NCBI GenBank assembly: GCA_039029735.1
Contig: JBCCFL010000026.1
Span: 1-64,000, forward strand
From: CADEDH01 sp039029735
Lineage (GTDB): Bacteria; Actinomycetota; Acidimicrobiia; Acidimicrobiales; SZUA-35
Direction of reading: 5' to 3'
Length of the DNA: 64,000 nt
In this document: piece by piece, positions 32,665 through 40,576 of the stretch
Position numbering within the stretch: position 1 is the first letter of the stretch
Layout of the letters: each line of letters begins with the position of its first letter
Notes under the pieces: generated by a model
The model's database searches: none
Told to the model about the DNA's origin: nothing
Seen by the model: the letters and a program-made list of their open reading frames with translations, nothing else
Made by a program: the position numbers and the translations under genes

Positions 32665-34035
32665 ATGCCCGAATCCATGCACACCCACGACGCCGCCACC
32701 GAGGCGTTGGCCGACGACATCTTGGCCTACGCCCGTTGGCGAACGGGCCTCGAGGACATCCCCCTCGACCACCCCCGCACCGAAGCCGACCTCGACCAGA
32801 GCTGCGGGCCGACCATCACCCCCGAAGGCATCGGCGGGCCTGAGGCGTTGCGGCGGTTCTCCGAGATCCTGGCCCCGGCCTGTCTCGCCGTGGACCATCC
32901 CCGGTACCTGTCGTTCGTGCCTGCAGCCCCCACCGAAGCGTCGGTGCTGTTCGACGTGGTGGTTGGCGCCATGTCGATCTACGGCGGCTCGTGGCTGGAG
33001 GGGGCCGGGGCCGTCTACGCAGAGAACCAGGCGCTCGACTGGCTCCGCGACCTGTGCGGAATGCCAGCAGGCACCGGCGGCGTGTTCGTGCCCGGCGGCA
33101 CGATGGGCAACCTGTCGGCCATGGTCGGCGCCCGCACCGCAGCCGCCGCAACCCGGGAAGCCACTGGCCGGCCTCGACCCGACCGCTGGGCGTTCGTCGT
33201 GTCGGACACGGCTCACTCGTCGATCCCGTCTGCCGCCCAGGTCATGGACGCTGATCTGATTCCGGTGCCCACAGGCGCTGAACGTCGCCTCACCGGCGCA
33301 GGCGTGGCGGCGGCCCTCGACGCCAACCTCGATCGGGTGGCCGGCGTGATCGCCACGGCCGGCACGACCAACCTCGGCATCATCGACGATCTCGACTCGA
33401 TCGGCGCCGCGTGTCGAGACCGTGGCGTGTTCTTCCATGTCGACGCCGCCTACGGCGGTGCCGCCCTGGCCTCCCCCACGGAGCGCGAGCTGTTCGCTGG
33501 CATCGAACTCGCCGACTCGGTGATCATCGATCCCCACAAGTGGCTGTTCGCCCCCTACGACTGTTGTGCGCTGCTGTGGCGAGATCCCGACCAGGGCCGG
33601 GCCGCCCACGCCCAGAAGGCCGGCTACCTGGAGTTCCTCGACGTCTACGGCGACTGGAATCCGAGTGACTTCGCGATCCACCTCACCCGCCGGGCCCGCG
33701 GCCTGCCGTTCTGGTTCTCGCTGGCCACCTACGGCACCGACGCCTACGCCGCCGCCGTGGAGGCCACGATCGACCTGGCCCGCACCGCCGCCCGGATGAT
33801 CGACGCCGCATCCCACGTGAATCTCGTGTGGGAGCGGGGCCTCAGCATCGTGGCCTTCGAACGGGTCGGTTGGACCAATGATGACTACCAGACGTGGACC
33901 GAGCGCCAGATGGCGGCGGGAACGGCATTCGTGGTGCCGAGCCGGCACGACGGGCGACCGGTGTTGCGGTTCTGCTTCGTGAACCCCCGCACCACCGAGG
34001 CCGACATCGCCGAGATTCTCGATTCACTCGCCTGA
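32665..34035 (+). CDS. PLP-dependent group II amino-acid decarboxylase-like enzyme
   Basis: This is a 456-residue fold-type I PLP enzyme of the aromatic-amino-acid/glutamate decarboxylase family. Visible motifs are FVPGGTMGNLSAM (phosphate cup), VVSDTAHSSI (stacking His), HVDAAYGG (Asp to the pyridine nitrogen) and IDPHKWLFAPYDC, in which the Lys forms the Schiff base. The expected reaction is amino acid to amine plus CO2; members differ widely and some act as aldehyde synthases. GGAGG lies 4 bases before the ATG. It follows the PotD-like gene after 26 bases, so an amine product could be linked to the polyamine-type sensor, but the substrate cannot be read. Confidence 0.8.
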   Translation: MPESMHTHDAATEALADDILAYARWRTGLEDIPLDHPRTEADLDQSCGPTITPEGIGGPEALRRFSEILAPACLAVDHPRYLSFVPAAPTEASVLFDVVVGAMSIYGGSWLEGAGAVYAENQALDWLRDLCGMPAGTGGVFVPGGTMGNLSAMVGARTAAAATREATGRPRPDRWAFVVSDTAHSSIPSAAQVMDADLIPVPTGAERRLTGAGVAAALDANLDRVAGVIATAGTTNLGIIDDLDSIGAACRDRGVFFHVDAAYGGAALASPTERELFAGIELADSVIIDPHKWLFAPYDCCALLWRDPDQGRAAHAQKAGYLEFLDVYGDWNPSDFAIHLTRRARGLPFWFSLATYGTDAYAAAVEATIDLARTAARMIDAASHVNLVWERGLSIVAFERVGWTNDDYQTWTERQMAAGTAFVVPSRHDGRPVLRFCFVNPRTTEADIAEILDSLA

Positions 34036-34133
34036 GCGGCTTTGCCCCCGACGGTCGGGCACAACCCCCCAGAGCGCTGGCGGGAACGGGCAATACCCTC
34101 GAATGCGGCCGGGCCCGACACGAGAGTCGCCGC

Positions 34134-34394
34134 ATGTTCGCTCGTTCTCATCGTCCCCGGCGGGCCACAGGCCGCTTCCTGTGGCTGGCCGTTGCCCTGC
34201 CGGCAGCAGTTGTCGGCCTTGCCACCTGTGCTGCCGGCCCCGGCCAGCAGTCACAGCCTCCAAACCCGCTGCGGTCCACCGTCGTCCCCGCCGACGCCGC
34301 TGATCCCGCCGGCCCGTCGATCAGCCAGAACGGGCCGGAATCAGGCCCCGAAGCCCGTCCGGCCAAGGGGCAGGCAGAGCTCCGATCGCGCTAG
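34134..34394 (+). CDS. Possible small exported protein
   Basis: This 86-residue frame begins with a basic N-terminus (MFARSHRPRRATGR), a hydrophobic stretch LWLAVALPAAVVGLA and a following TCAAG, so it resembles a signal peptide or lipoprotein signal with an imperfect lipobox. The remainder is Pro/Gly/Ala-rich with no recognised domain. Composition fits coding sequence but there is no convincing ribosome site. It may be spurious. Confidence 0.35.
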   Translation: MFARSHRPRRATGRFLWLAVALPAAVVGLATCAAGPGQQSQPPNPLRSTVVPADAADPAGPSISQNGPESGPEARPAKGQAELRSR

Positions 34395-34431
34395 CAGCTG
34401 CACGCACCGACGCCCAGCCATCTCGGCCGAA

Positions 34432-34494
34432 GATCAGAAGTGAAAATCTGATCGGAACCGCTCATCACGACCTTGACTCCGGCCGACAGGAGTC
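34432..34494. promoter_or_regulatory. Inverted repeats in the leader of the DmdA-like gene
   Basis: GATCAGA at 34432-34438 pairs with TCTGATC at 34447-34453 (7-8-7), and GACTCC at 34475-34480 pairs with GGAGTC at 34489-34494 (6-8-6). They lie 70-135 bases before the start and could be an operator plus a leader hairpin. No regulator gene is adjacent. Confidence 0.4.
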
Positions 34495-34566
34495 CAGAAG
34501 AGTCGCAGCTAACGTGTCTCGCCGGCGCGGCATTCGAAGGCCGCAACACAAGAGGTAGGTGGTTCA

Positions 34567-35673
34567 TTGGACTTTGAGATTGCATTCTCTCCTCGGGCAC
34601 GAAAGTCGCCCTATTTCGACCGTACGGTCGCAGCTGGCGTCAAAGCCTTCTCGATCTACAACCACACCTATTTCCCGGTGTCGTACGGTTCGATGGAGAC
34701 CGAGTACTGGCGGCTGCACGACGCAGTCGCCGTCTGGGACGTGTCGTGCCAACGCCAGATCGAACTGGCCGGGCCCGACGCCGACAAGCTCACCCAGGCC
34801 GTGTGCACTCGCGACATGCGAGACACGGTGATGGGGCAAGGTCGCTACACCGCGATGTGCGACCACGACGGGCGTCTTCTGAATGATCCGCTCGTGTTGA
34901 AGGTGGACGAGAACCGCTGGTGGATCTCGATCGCCGACTCCGACATGTTGTTCTGGATTCGGGCGATCAGAGCCGAACGCGGCCTCGATGCCACGGTGAC
35001 CGAGCTGGAGGTCGCACCTCTCGCCGTCCAAGGTCGCCATGCCGAGGACACACTCGCCGACATGCTCGGCGAGTGGGTGCGTGACATCCGGTTCTTCCGA
35101 TTCACTGAGACCGAACACGAAGGCATCCCGTTCTGGATCGGTCGAGCCGGTTACTCCGGCGTGGACGGGTTCGAGCTGTATCTGACCGACCCATCCAAGG
35201 GCGGCGATCTGTGGGACCGAGTCTGGGCCGCTGGTGCGCCCTACGACATCGGCCCCGGTACTCCCAATCACATGGAGAGAGTGGAATCCGGGTTCATCTC
35301 GATTCGCACCGAGACCCTCGACGACAGCGACCCGTTCGAGTGTCGTCTTGGCCGGTACGTCAGCGCCGATCCGGCGCTCGACTACATCGGGGCCGAGGCG
35401 TTGGCCGCGAAGCGGTCGGCGGGGTTGACCCGCGAGCTGGTTGGCCTGATGGTCGACGGGCCTCGCAGGCTCCCCAACACCACCCCCCTCCCGGTGACGA
35501 TCAAGGAAGAGACGGTGGGTCAGATTCGCACCTTGGTGTGGTCTCCCCAGCGTGACTCCATGATTGCGCTCGCCCAAATCGATGTGCCTCACAACGAGTT
35601 GGGCACCAAAATGTCGGTCGACGTCGACGGTGGCGTCGTCGGGGCCATGGTTACCGAGGTCCCGTTCATCTAG
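34567..35673 (+). CDS. dmdA: DmdA-like aminomethyltransferase-family protein (DMSP demethylase candidate)
   Basis: This 368-residue GcvT-fold protein resembles DmdA, the tetrahydrofolate-dependent dimethylsulfoniopropionate demethylase of marine bacteria, more than glycine-cleavage T protein. Similar segments are FSPRARKSPYFDRT at the start, YNHTYFPVSYG, VWDVSCQRQIELAG, WWISIADSDM, GPGTPNHMERVESG, DPFECRLGRYVS and the terminal VPFI. A start at TTG 34567 gives the expected N-terminus. No glycine-cleavage genes are nearby, and an MFS transporter follows after 39 bases. DmdA-like paralogs exist that do not act on DMSP, so activity is not certain. If correct, the product methylmercaptopropionate would enter degradation by genes outside the window. 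Confidence 0.65.
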   Translation: MDFEIAFSPRARKSPYFDRTVAAGVKAFSIYNHTYFPVSYGSMETEYWRLHDAVAVWDVSCQRQIELAGPDADKLTQAVCTRDMRDTVMGQGRYTAMCDHDGRLLNDPLVLKVDENRWWISIADSDMLFWIRAIRAERGLDATVTELEVAPLAVQGRHAEDTLADMLGEWVRDIRFFRFTETEHEGIPFWIGRAGYSGVDGFELYLTDPSKGGDLWDRVWAAGAPYDIGPGTPNHMERVESGFISIRTETLDDSDPFECRLGRYVSADPALDYIGAEALAAKRSAGLTRELVGLMVDGPRRLPNTTPLPVTIKEETVGQIRTLVWSPQRDSMIALAQIDVPHNELGTKMSVDVDGGVVGAMVTEVPFI

Positions 35674-35712
35674 CTCAACCGCACGGGCGGCGGGGCTGAA
35701 CAGGAGTCCTCC

Positions 35713-37128
35713 ATGGCGGCCACGCTGCCCGTGCCTTCCACCCCATCACTGCGACTCGTGATCGCAGCCGGGAGCCTGATCACCTCGGTGGTGATCGGGA
35801 TCCGCCTCACGTTCGGCCTCTACCTGGATCCGGTGATCACCGAACTGAACACCGACCGGGGCACGTTCGCGCTGGCAATCGCCATCCAGAACCTGTTGTG
35901 GGGCCTTTCCCAACCGGTGGCCGGGGCGGTGGCCGACCGATTCGGCACGGCGAAGGTGCTGGCTGTCGGCGGCGTCGGCTACGCCGCCTCGATGCTGTTG
36001 ATGGCCACCGCCGATGGCACCGGGCTGCTGATCCTCTCGGCCGGCTTCCTGGTCGGCATCGCCACAGGGGCGGCCAGTTTCGCTGTGGTGCTCGCCGCCG
36101 TCGGCCGGATCGCACCGCCGGAGCGCAGATCGATGGCACTCGGCATCGTGACCGCTATGGGCTCGGTCGGTCAGTTCGTGCTGGTGCCAGCGGCGCAGCG
36201 CCTGCTCGACTCGACCGACTGGCGCACCACGGTCACGATCATGGGCCTGGTCGCCCTGCTGGTGGTGATCGCTGCAGTCCCGTTCCGGGGCAAGGCCGAC
36301 GACCTGATCAGCCAGGCCGCCGCCGCGGACGACGCCGACCAGGGCAACACGCTCCGCCAGGAGCTACGGCGTGCGTTCGCCCACCGCTCGTACCTGTTCT
36401 TGAACCTCGCGTTCTTCGTATGCGGGTTCCACGTCACGTTCATCGGCACCCACCTGCCGACCTATGTCACCGATCAGGGCATCAGCGCGTCGGTGGGGGC
36501 CACGGCGTTGTCGCTCATCGGCCTGTTCAACATCGTCGGATCGCTCGTGGCTGGCGCCCTCGGCGGTCGCTACTCGAAGACGAAACTGCTGGCGATCATC
36601 TACGCCATGCGGGCGGTGTTCATCGGCGCCTACGTGTTCAGCCCCATCTCAGCCACATCCACCATCGTGTTCGGCGCCACGTTCGGCCTGCTGTGGCTGT
36701 CGACCGTGCCGCTCACCTCCGGCATCATCACGTCGCAGTTCGGCACCCGACACTCGGGATCACTGTTCGGGATCGTGTTCTTGGCCCACCAGCTCGGTGC
36801 CTTCGTCGGCGTGCTCCTCGGGGGCGAGCTGGCCGACGCCACGGGCAGTTACCGGTTGGTGTGGCTGATCGCCCTGGCCCTCGGCCTGTTCGCAGCGATC
36901 ATGCACATGCTGATCGACGAGGGCCCGGCTCCTGCCGCCCCCGACCCTGCCGAGCGACGCCCCACCATGGCACCCGCTGGTGCCGCCGCAGCTGTCGCCC
37001 TGGTGGGCCTGGCCTCGGCCGCCGTGGTGATCACCGCAGGTACCACCGACGCCAGCGCTGACGAGCCAGCGGCGCTGGGGGCGACGAGCTTGTTCTGCCC
37101 CCTCGGGGGCGTCCACGTCGCCGACTAG
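35713..37128 (+). CDS. MFS transporter, downstream of the DmdA-like gene
   Basis: This 471-residue major facilitator protein has 12 predicted transmembrane helices and an unusual C-terminal addition: a thirteenth hydrophobic stretch (AAAAVALVGLASAAVVITAG) and a short Cys-containing tail. The loop 2-3 signature appears as GAVADRFGTAKVL. Its overall pattern (VVIGIRLTFGLYLDPVI at the start, FGLLWLSTVPLTSGII) resembles the monocarboxylate/oxalate-formate-type carriers. AGGAG precedes the ATG. Proximity to the DmdA-like gene suggests transport of DMSP or a carboxylate breakdown product, but the substrate is not encoded in any visible motif. A strong terminator follows. Confidence 0.8.
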   Translation: MAATLPVPSTPSLRLVIAAGSLITSVVIGIRLTFGLYLDPVITELNTDRGTFALAIAIQNLLWGLSQPVAGAVADRFGTAKVLAVGGVGYAASMLLMATADGTGLLILSAGFLVGIATGAASFAVVLAAVGRIAPPERRSMALGIVTAMGSVGQFVLVPAAQRLLDSTDWRTTVTIMGLVALLVVIAAVPFRGKADDLISQAAAADDADQGNTLRQELRRAFAHRSYLFLNLAFFVCGFHVTFIGTHLPTYVTDQGISASVGATALSLIGLFNIVGSLVAGALGGRYSKTKLLAIIYAMRAVFIGAYVFSPISATSTIVFGATFGLLWLSTVPLTSGIITSQFGTRHSGSLFGIVFLAHQLGAFVGVLLGGELADATGSYRLVWLIALALGLFAAIMHMLIDEGPAPAAPDPAERRPTMAPAGAAAAVALVGLASAAVVITAGTTDASADEPAALGATSLFCPLGGVHVAD

Positions 37129-37146
37129 CTCGACGAGAGGTGCAGC

Positions 37147-37177
37147 GAGGCCCGTCGCCGCAGAGACGACGGGCCTC
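37147..37177 (+). terminator. Rho-independent-type terminator after the MFS gene
   Basis: GAGGCCCGTCG (37147-37157) pairs perfectly with CGACGGGCCTC (37167-37177) around a 9-nt loop and is followed by TTCTGT, 19 bases after the stop codon. Confidence 0.85.
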
Positions 37178-37260
37178 TTCTGTCCGCTCGGTGTTCACCT
37201 TGCGGACTGGACCCTGGCGCGACCGCTGTGTCGGGCGCAGGGTCCGATCTCGATCTCGAT

Positions 37261-38676
37261 CTAGGTCGAGGCTGGGGTGGGGGTCGGCGCCTCGGTGGGC
37301 CGCAGCACGGTGCGGCCGAGCAGCACCAGCACCACGAGGCAGGGCACCATCACCTCCAGCCGGTCGACCGTCCACCACTTGAGGGCGGCCGAGGCCACGA
37401 TCGCCACCCCGAAGATCGACGCCACGCCGCCGTTCCAGGGCCGGCGGGGCGCCAGCATGGCCTTGCGTTCGATCCCCGACACGAGGAACACGATCGGTGC
37501 GAGCACCAGCATCGATCCGACGATCGTCGGGACCTTCCACAGCCACCAGGTGACCGAGGCCACCGAGGTCTCGGGGAGTCCAACCGTCAGGTGCAACACG
37601 GCAGTGACGGCAATGGCGGCCGTCATGTGCCAGAGGTAGATGCTCATCGCCACCGTGTTGGCGGCGATCACCCCGGTCCACACCGTGGGCCGGGCGGCCA
37701 CGAAGCGGGATACTGCGGGAGCAGCCGCGATGGCAGTGAGGCTGTAGGCCGCTCCAAACACGAGCAATGCGAGGTTCGGCGGGTTGGTCGGGGCGTGGGC
37801 GATGCCATCGAACCCCACCATCGACACCGACCACGGACCGCCCGAGGTCACGATGGCGATGGCACCGGCCCAGCACAGGCCGGCCAGCACGAGCAGCCGC
37901 CGGCCGGTGGGGAGCAGCCCGTCGCGCCACGCCATGCCGAGCACCTGGAACGAGAGCCACCCGATCACCCAGTTGGCGGCGGCGAGGTGGCCGATGCCGG
38001 CAATCCGGAACGCCTCGAAGGCGAGGAACGCACCCACGATGGTGGCCGCCACCATGCGGGGGCGACGCCGGAGCCGGGGCAGCACGAACGGGGCGAGTGC
38101 CGTGTCGATCGTGTAGTTGGCGAGGAACCAGAGCGGCACGGCGGCGGCGAAGGCGCCAGCGGCCACGAGGTCGAGCTGACCGAAGGCGGCCCCGAGGCTG
38201 ATCAACACCAGCCAGGTGCCGGCCAGCGCCACCGCCGGGGGCAGCATCCGGCGGAGCCTGGCGGCGATCCAGTCCTGCGGGCGGTAGTCGGCGCGAGGCG
38301 GCTGGAGGCCGAGGCGGTAGCTGTCATCGGCGCCGGCAGGCCGGGCCGCGGAGTCGAGCGACATGGCCGAGGAGTAGCCACCGACCACGAAGAACAGAGG
38401 CATCACCTGGAGCAGCCACGTGACCCACGCCATCGACGGCACGAACTCGAGGGCGTTGCCGCCCACCAGGCGGCCGTTGTCCATGATCGCTACCATCGCG
38501 ACCCAGTGACCGAAGGCGACGGCCAGCATGGCCACCACCCGGTAGACGTCGATGGCCCGGTTGCGATCGGCCTTGGTCTGGGCGGCCATGGCGGCCAGCG
38601 TCGGCTCGGAGGCCACGGTGGGAGGGGTCCCGCTGGCCTTGGTGAGGCTGTCGGGGGAGGCAGTCGTTGTGGACAT
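37261..38676 (-). CDS. Acyltransferase-3 family membrane protein
   Basis: This 471-residue integral membrane protein has about ten hydrophobic helices and fits the acyltransferase-3/OafA-like fold. The family's early motif is seen as RNRAIDVYRVVAMLAVAFGHW, with the conserved Arg and His on the first helix. A second feature is the WLLQVMPLFFVVGGYSSA segment. Such enzymes move acetyl or succinyl groups onto cell-surface sugars or lipids. The frame is open to 38817; ATG 38676 gives a normal N-terminus and clears the divergent histidine kinase promoter. The substrate is unknown. Confidence 0.75.
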   Translation of the reverse strand: MSTTTASPDSLTKASGTPPTVASEPTLAAMAAQTKADRNRAIDVYRVVAMLAVAFGHWVAMVAIMDNGRLVGGNALEFVPSMAWVTWLLQVMPLFFVVGGYSSAMSLDSAARPAGADDSYRLGLQPPRADYRPQDWIAARLRRMLPPAVALAGTWLVLISLGAAFGQLDLVAAGAFAAAVPLWFLANYTIDTALAPFVLPRLRRRPRMVAATIVGAFLAFEAFRIAGIGHLAAANWVIGWLSFQVLGMAWRDGLLPTGRRLLVLAGLCWAGAIAIVTSGGPWSVSMVGFDGIAHAPTNPPNLALLVFGAAYSLTAIAAAPAVSRFVAARPTVWTGVIAANTVAMSIYLWHMTAAIAVTAVLHLTVGLPETSVASVTWWLWKVPTIVGSMLVLAPIVFLVSGIERKAMLAPRRPWNGGVASIFGVAIVASAALKWWTVDRLEVMVPCLVVLVLLGRTVLRPTEAPTPTPAST

Positions 38677-38719
38677 GTCCGTATTGAGCCCCGGATCGGC
38701 CCCGTGAGATATCCGGGGG

Positions 38720-38743
38720 ACCCCCCAAAACCCCCTGGGGGGT
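38720..38743. promoter_or_regulatory. C/G-run inverted repeat over the ribosome site of the histidine kinase gene
   Basis: ACCCCCCA (38720-38727) pairs with TGGGGGGT (38736-38743). The right arm contains the G-run that would serve as ribosome site for ATG 38748, so folding of the mRNA would hide it. A second C-run sits in the loop, allowing alternative pairing. Confidence 0.45.
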
Positions 38744-38747
38744 GCCC

Positions 38748-39962
38748 ATGACCAGTCAAGACCCAACGCCGATCCGCTCTGAGTTGGTGGAGGGCGCGCA
38801 GCGGCTGGTGGCGCCACCGGCCCGGAACGCCGATGCCGCCCTCGTACTCGGGCTGCTGCGAGGTGTGAGCGTGTTCCGGGGTGCGGCGCTGGTGTGGGCC
38901 CTCGTCAGTGCGGGGTCGTCCACCGACGTCATGCGGCGGCCTGGGCTCGCCGTTGCGTTGTTGGCCATGATGATCGCCTGGACGGCCCTGGTCACGATCT
39001 GGCCCCGGCGGGGCGCCGTGCTCCCGGTGCGTTCGGGATGGGTGATCGTGGCCGAGCTCGCGGTGGGAGCCGTGCTCCTCGTCGGCGACGGGTTCGTGTA
39101 CGACGCTGGTCGGTCGGTGGCCCTCCCGTGGTCGTGGCCAACGGCTGGGGTGTTGGCTGCCGGGGTGGTGTTCGGCGTGCGGATGGGTCTGGCGGCGGCC
39201 ATCGCCATGGTGGCGGCGTCGCTCACCAGTGAGGTCAACCTCGGCACCGACCTCGCCAGCCCGATCCCGGCGTTCTCCCGGGCCGGGCTCTGGATCGTGA
39301 CCGGCGTGCTTGCTGGCTACGTGGCGGGCCGGCTCCGTCAGGCCGAGGCCGAGGTGACGATGGCCCGGGCCCGCGAAGAGGTGGCGCGCCAACTCCACGA
39401 CGGCGTGCTCCAGACGCTCGCAGTGATCCAACGGCGCTCGGCCGACGGCGAGCTGGCCGCAATGGCCCGAGACCAGGAGCACGACCTCCGGCGCTTCCTG
39501 GCGGGCGCAACCACCAGGGCTCGTTCACTCGAACCCGAACTGCGTCGGCTGGCCCAGCGCCACGAGGGCCGCTTCGGAACACCCGTGTCGGTGGTGGTCG
39601 CCGCCGATGCGCCTCGGGTGGGGGCCGACGCCCTCGATGCCGCGTTGGGCGCCGTGGGCGAAGCGCTGGCGAACGCCGGCAAGCACGCCAACGCGAGTCG
39701 GGTTGCCCTCTACGCCGAGCCCGCCGATCCCGACGACTGGGCCGACCTCGTGGCCGATGTGGCCCACGGCGCAACGGTGCCAGCCGAGGCGCCGACGCTG
39801 TTCGTCAGCGTCAAGGATGACGGCGACGGGTTCGATCCGGCCGCAGTCGAGGAGCGCATTGGGTTGTCAAGCTCCATCCGAGGTCGGATCATGGAGGTGG
39901 GAGGGTGGGCCGAGGTGGCCAGCCGACCCGGACGAGGTACGGAGGTGAAGCTGTGGCTGTGA
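38748..39962 (+). CDS. NarL-type sensor histidine kinase
   Basis: This 404-residue membrane histidine kinase has about five or six transmembrane helices in residues 35-195, a short coiled linker, the dimerisation box with the phospho-acceptor His in VARQLHDGVLQTL, and a HATPase domain (N-box ALANAGKHANAS, G-box DDGDGFD). It belongs to the HisKA_3/DesK-NarX class, which pairs with LuxR-type regulators. ATG 38748 is preferred to GTG 38742 because the G-run lies just before it. The adjacent gene encodes its regulator and overlaps its 3' end. With only helices and short loops, it may sense membrane state. Confidence 0.85.
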   Translation: MTSQDPTPIRSELVEGAQRLVAPPARNADAALVLGLLRGVSVFRGAALVWALVSAGSSTDVMRRPGLAVALLAMMIAWTALVTIWPRRGAVLPVRSGWVIVAELAVGAVLLVGDGFVYDAGRSVALPWSWPTAGVLAAGVVFGVRMGLAAAIAMVAASLTSEVNLGTDLASPIPAFSRAGLWIVTGVLAGYVAGRLRQAEAEVTMARAREEVARQLHDGVLQTLAVIQRRSADGELAAMARDQEHDLRRFLAGATTRARSLEPELRRLAQRHEGRFGTPVSVVVAADAPRVGADALDAALGAVGEALANAGKHANASRVALYAEPADPDDWADLVADVAHGATVPAEAPTLFVSVKDDGDGFDPAAVEERIGLSSSIRGRIMEVGGWAEVASRPGRGTEVKLWL

Positions 39963-40573
39963 GGGTGGTGATCGCCGACGATCACGGCATCTGGCGCTCG
40001 GGTCTTCGGGCCGACCTCGGCGAGAACTTCATCGTGGTGGGCGAGGCCAGCAACGCCACCGAGGCGGTGAAGGTCATCGAGCAGACCAAGCCCGACCTCG
40101 TGCTGTCCGACCTTCACATGCCCGACGGCGGTGGCCTCGCCGTGGTGAAGGCGATCGGTGAGACCTACCCGGTGGTGATCCTCACCGTGTCGGAAGCCGA
40201 ATCAGACCTGCTCGACGCCGTGGCGCACGGCGCGCTCGGCTACCTCGTGAAGTCGACAACGGCCGAGGAGCTGCGCGATCAACTGTGGCGGGCGGCCAAG
40301 GGCGAGCCGGTGTTCTCGCCATCACTGGCGGCACTGGTGCTCACCGAGTTCCGCCGGATCCGGTCGGCCCAGAAGCCAGGCGATGCGCTGTCGAGCCGGG
40401 AGCGTGAGGTGCTGCAGCTCGTGGCCCGGGGCCACACCTACAAAGAGATCGGCGAGGATCTCTACATCTCGGCCAAGACCGTCGAGAACCACGTGCGGAA
40501 CATCCTCAAGAAGCTCCAGCTCAGCCGGAAGCAGGAGCTGATCCGCTACGCACTCGACCACGGCATCGACTAG
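39953..40573 (+). CDS. NarL/LuxR-family response regulator
   Basis: This 206-residue two-domain regulator has a receiver with acidic pocket VIADDH, phospho-acceptor Asp in LVLSDLHMPDGG and Lys in GYLVKSTT. A LuxR-type helix-turn-helix follows (LSSREREVLQLVARGHTYKEI, then SAKTVENHVRNILKKL). GGAGG at 39941-39945 lies 7 bases before GTG 39953, which I choose; GTG 39959 is the alternative and would overlap the kinase stop by four bases. It is the cognate regulator of the upstream kinase. Targets are unknown; the divergent acyltransferase gene is the nearest candidate. Confidence 0.9.
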   Translation: MAVRVVIADDHGIWRSGLRADLGENFIVVGEASNATEAVKVIEQTKPDLVLSDLHMPDGGGLAVVKAIGETYPVVILTVSEAESDLLDAVAHGALGYLVKSTTAEELRDQLWRAAKGEPVFSPSLAALVLTEFRRIRSAQKPGDALSSREREVLQLVARGHTYKEIGEDLYISAKTVENHVRNILKKLQLSRKQELIRYALDHGID

Positions 40574-40576
40574 CCG

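Larger units (their letters stand above)
34036..34566. other. Gap of about 530 bases with one weak small ORF and inverted repeats
   Basis: Apart from a possible 86-residue exported peptide at 34134-34394, I see no gene here. The 3' part before the DmdA-like gene is less GC-rich, holds two inverted repeats (listed separately) and an AGAGGT ribosome-site candidate at about 34550. Confidence 0.5.
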
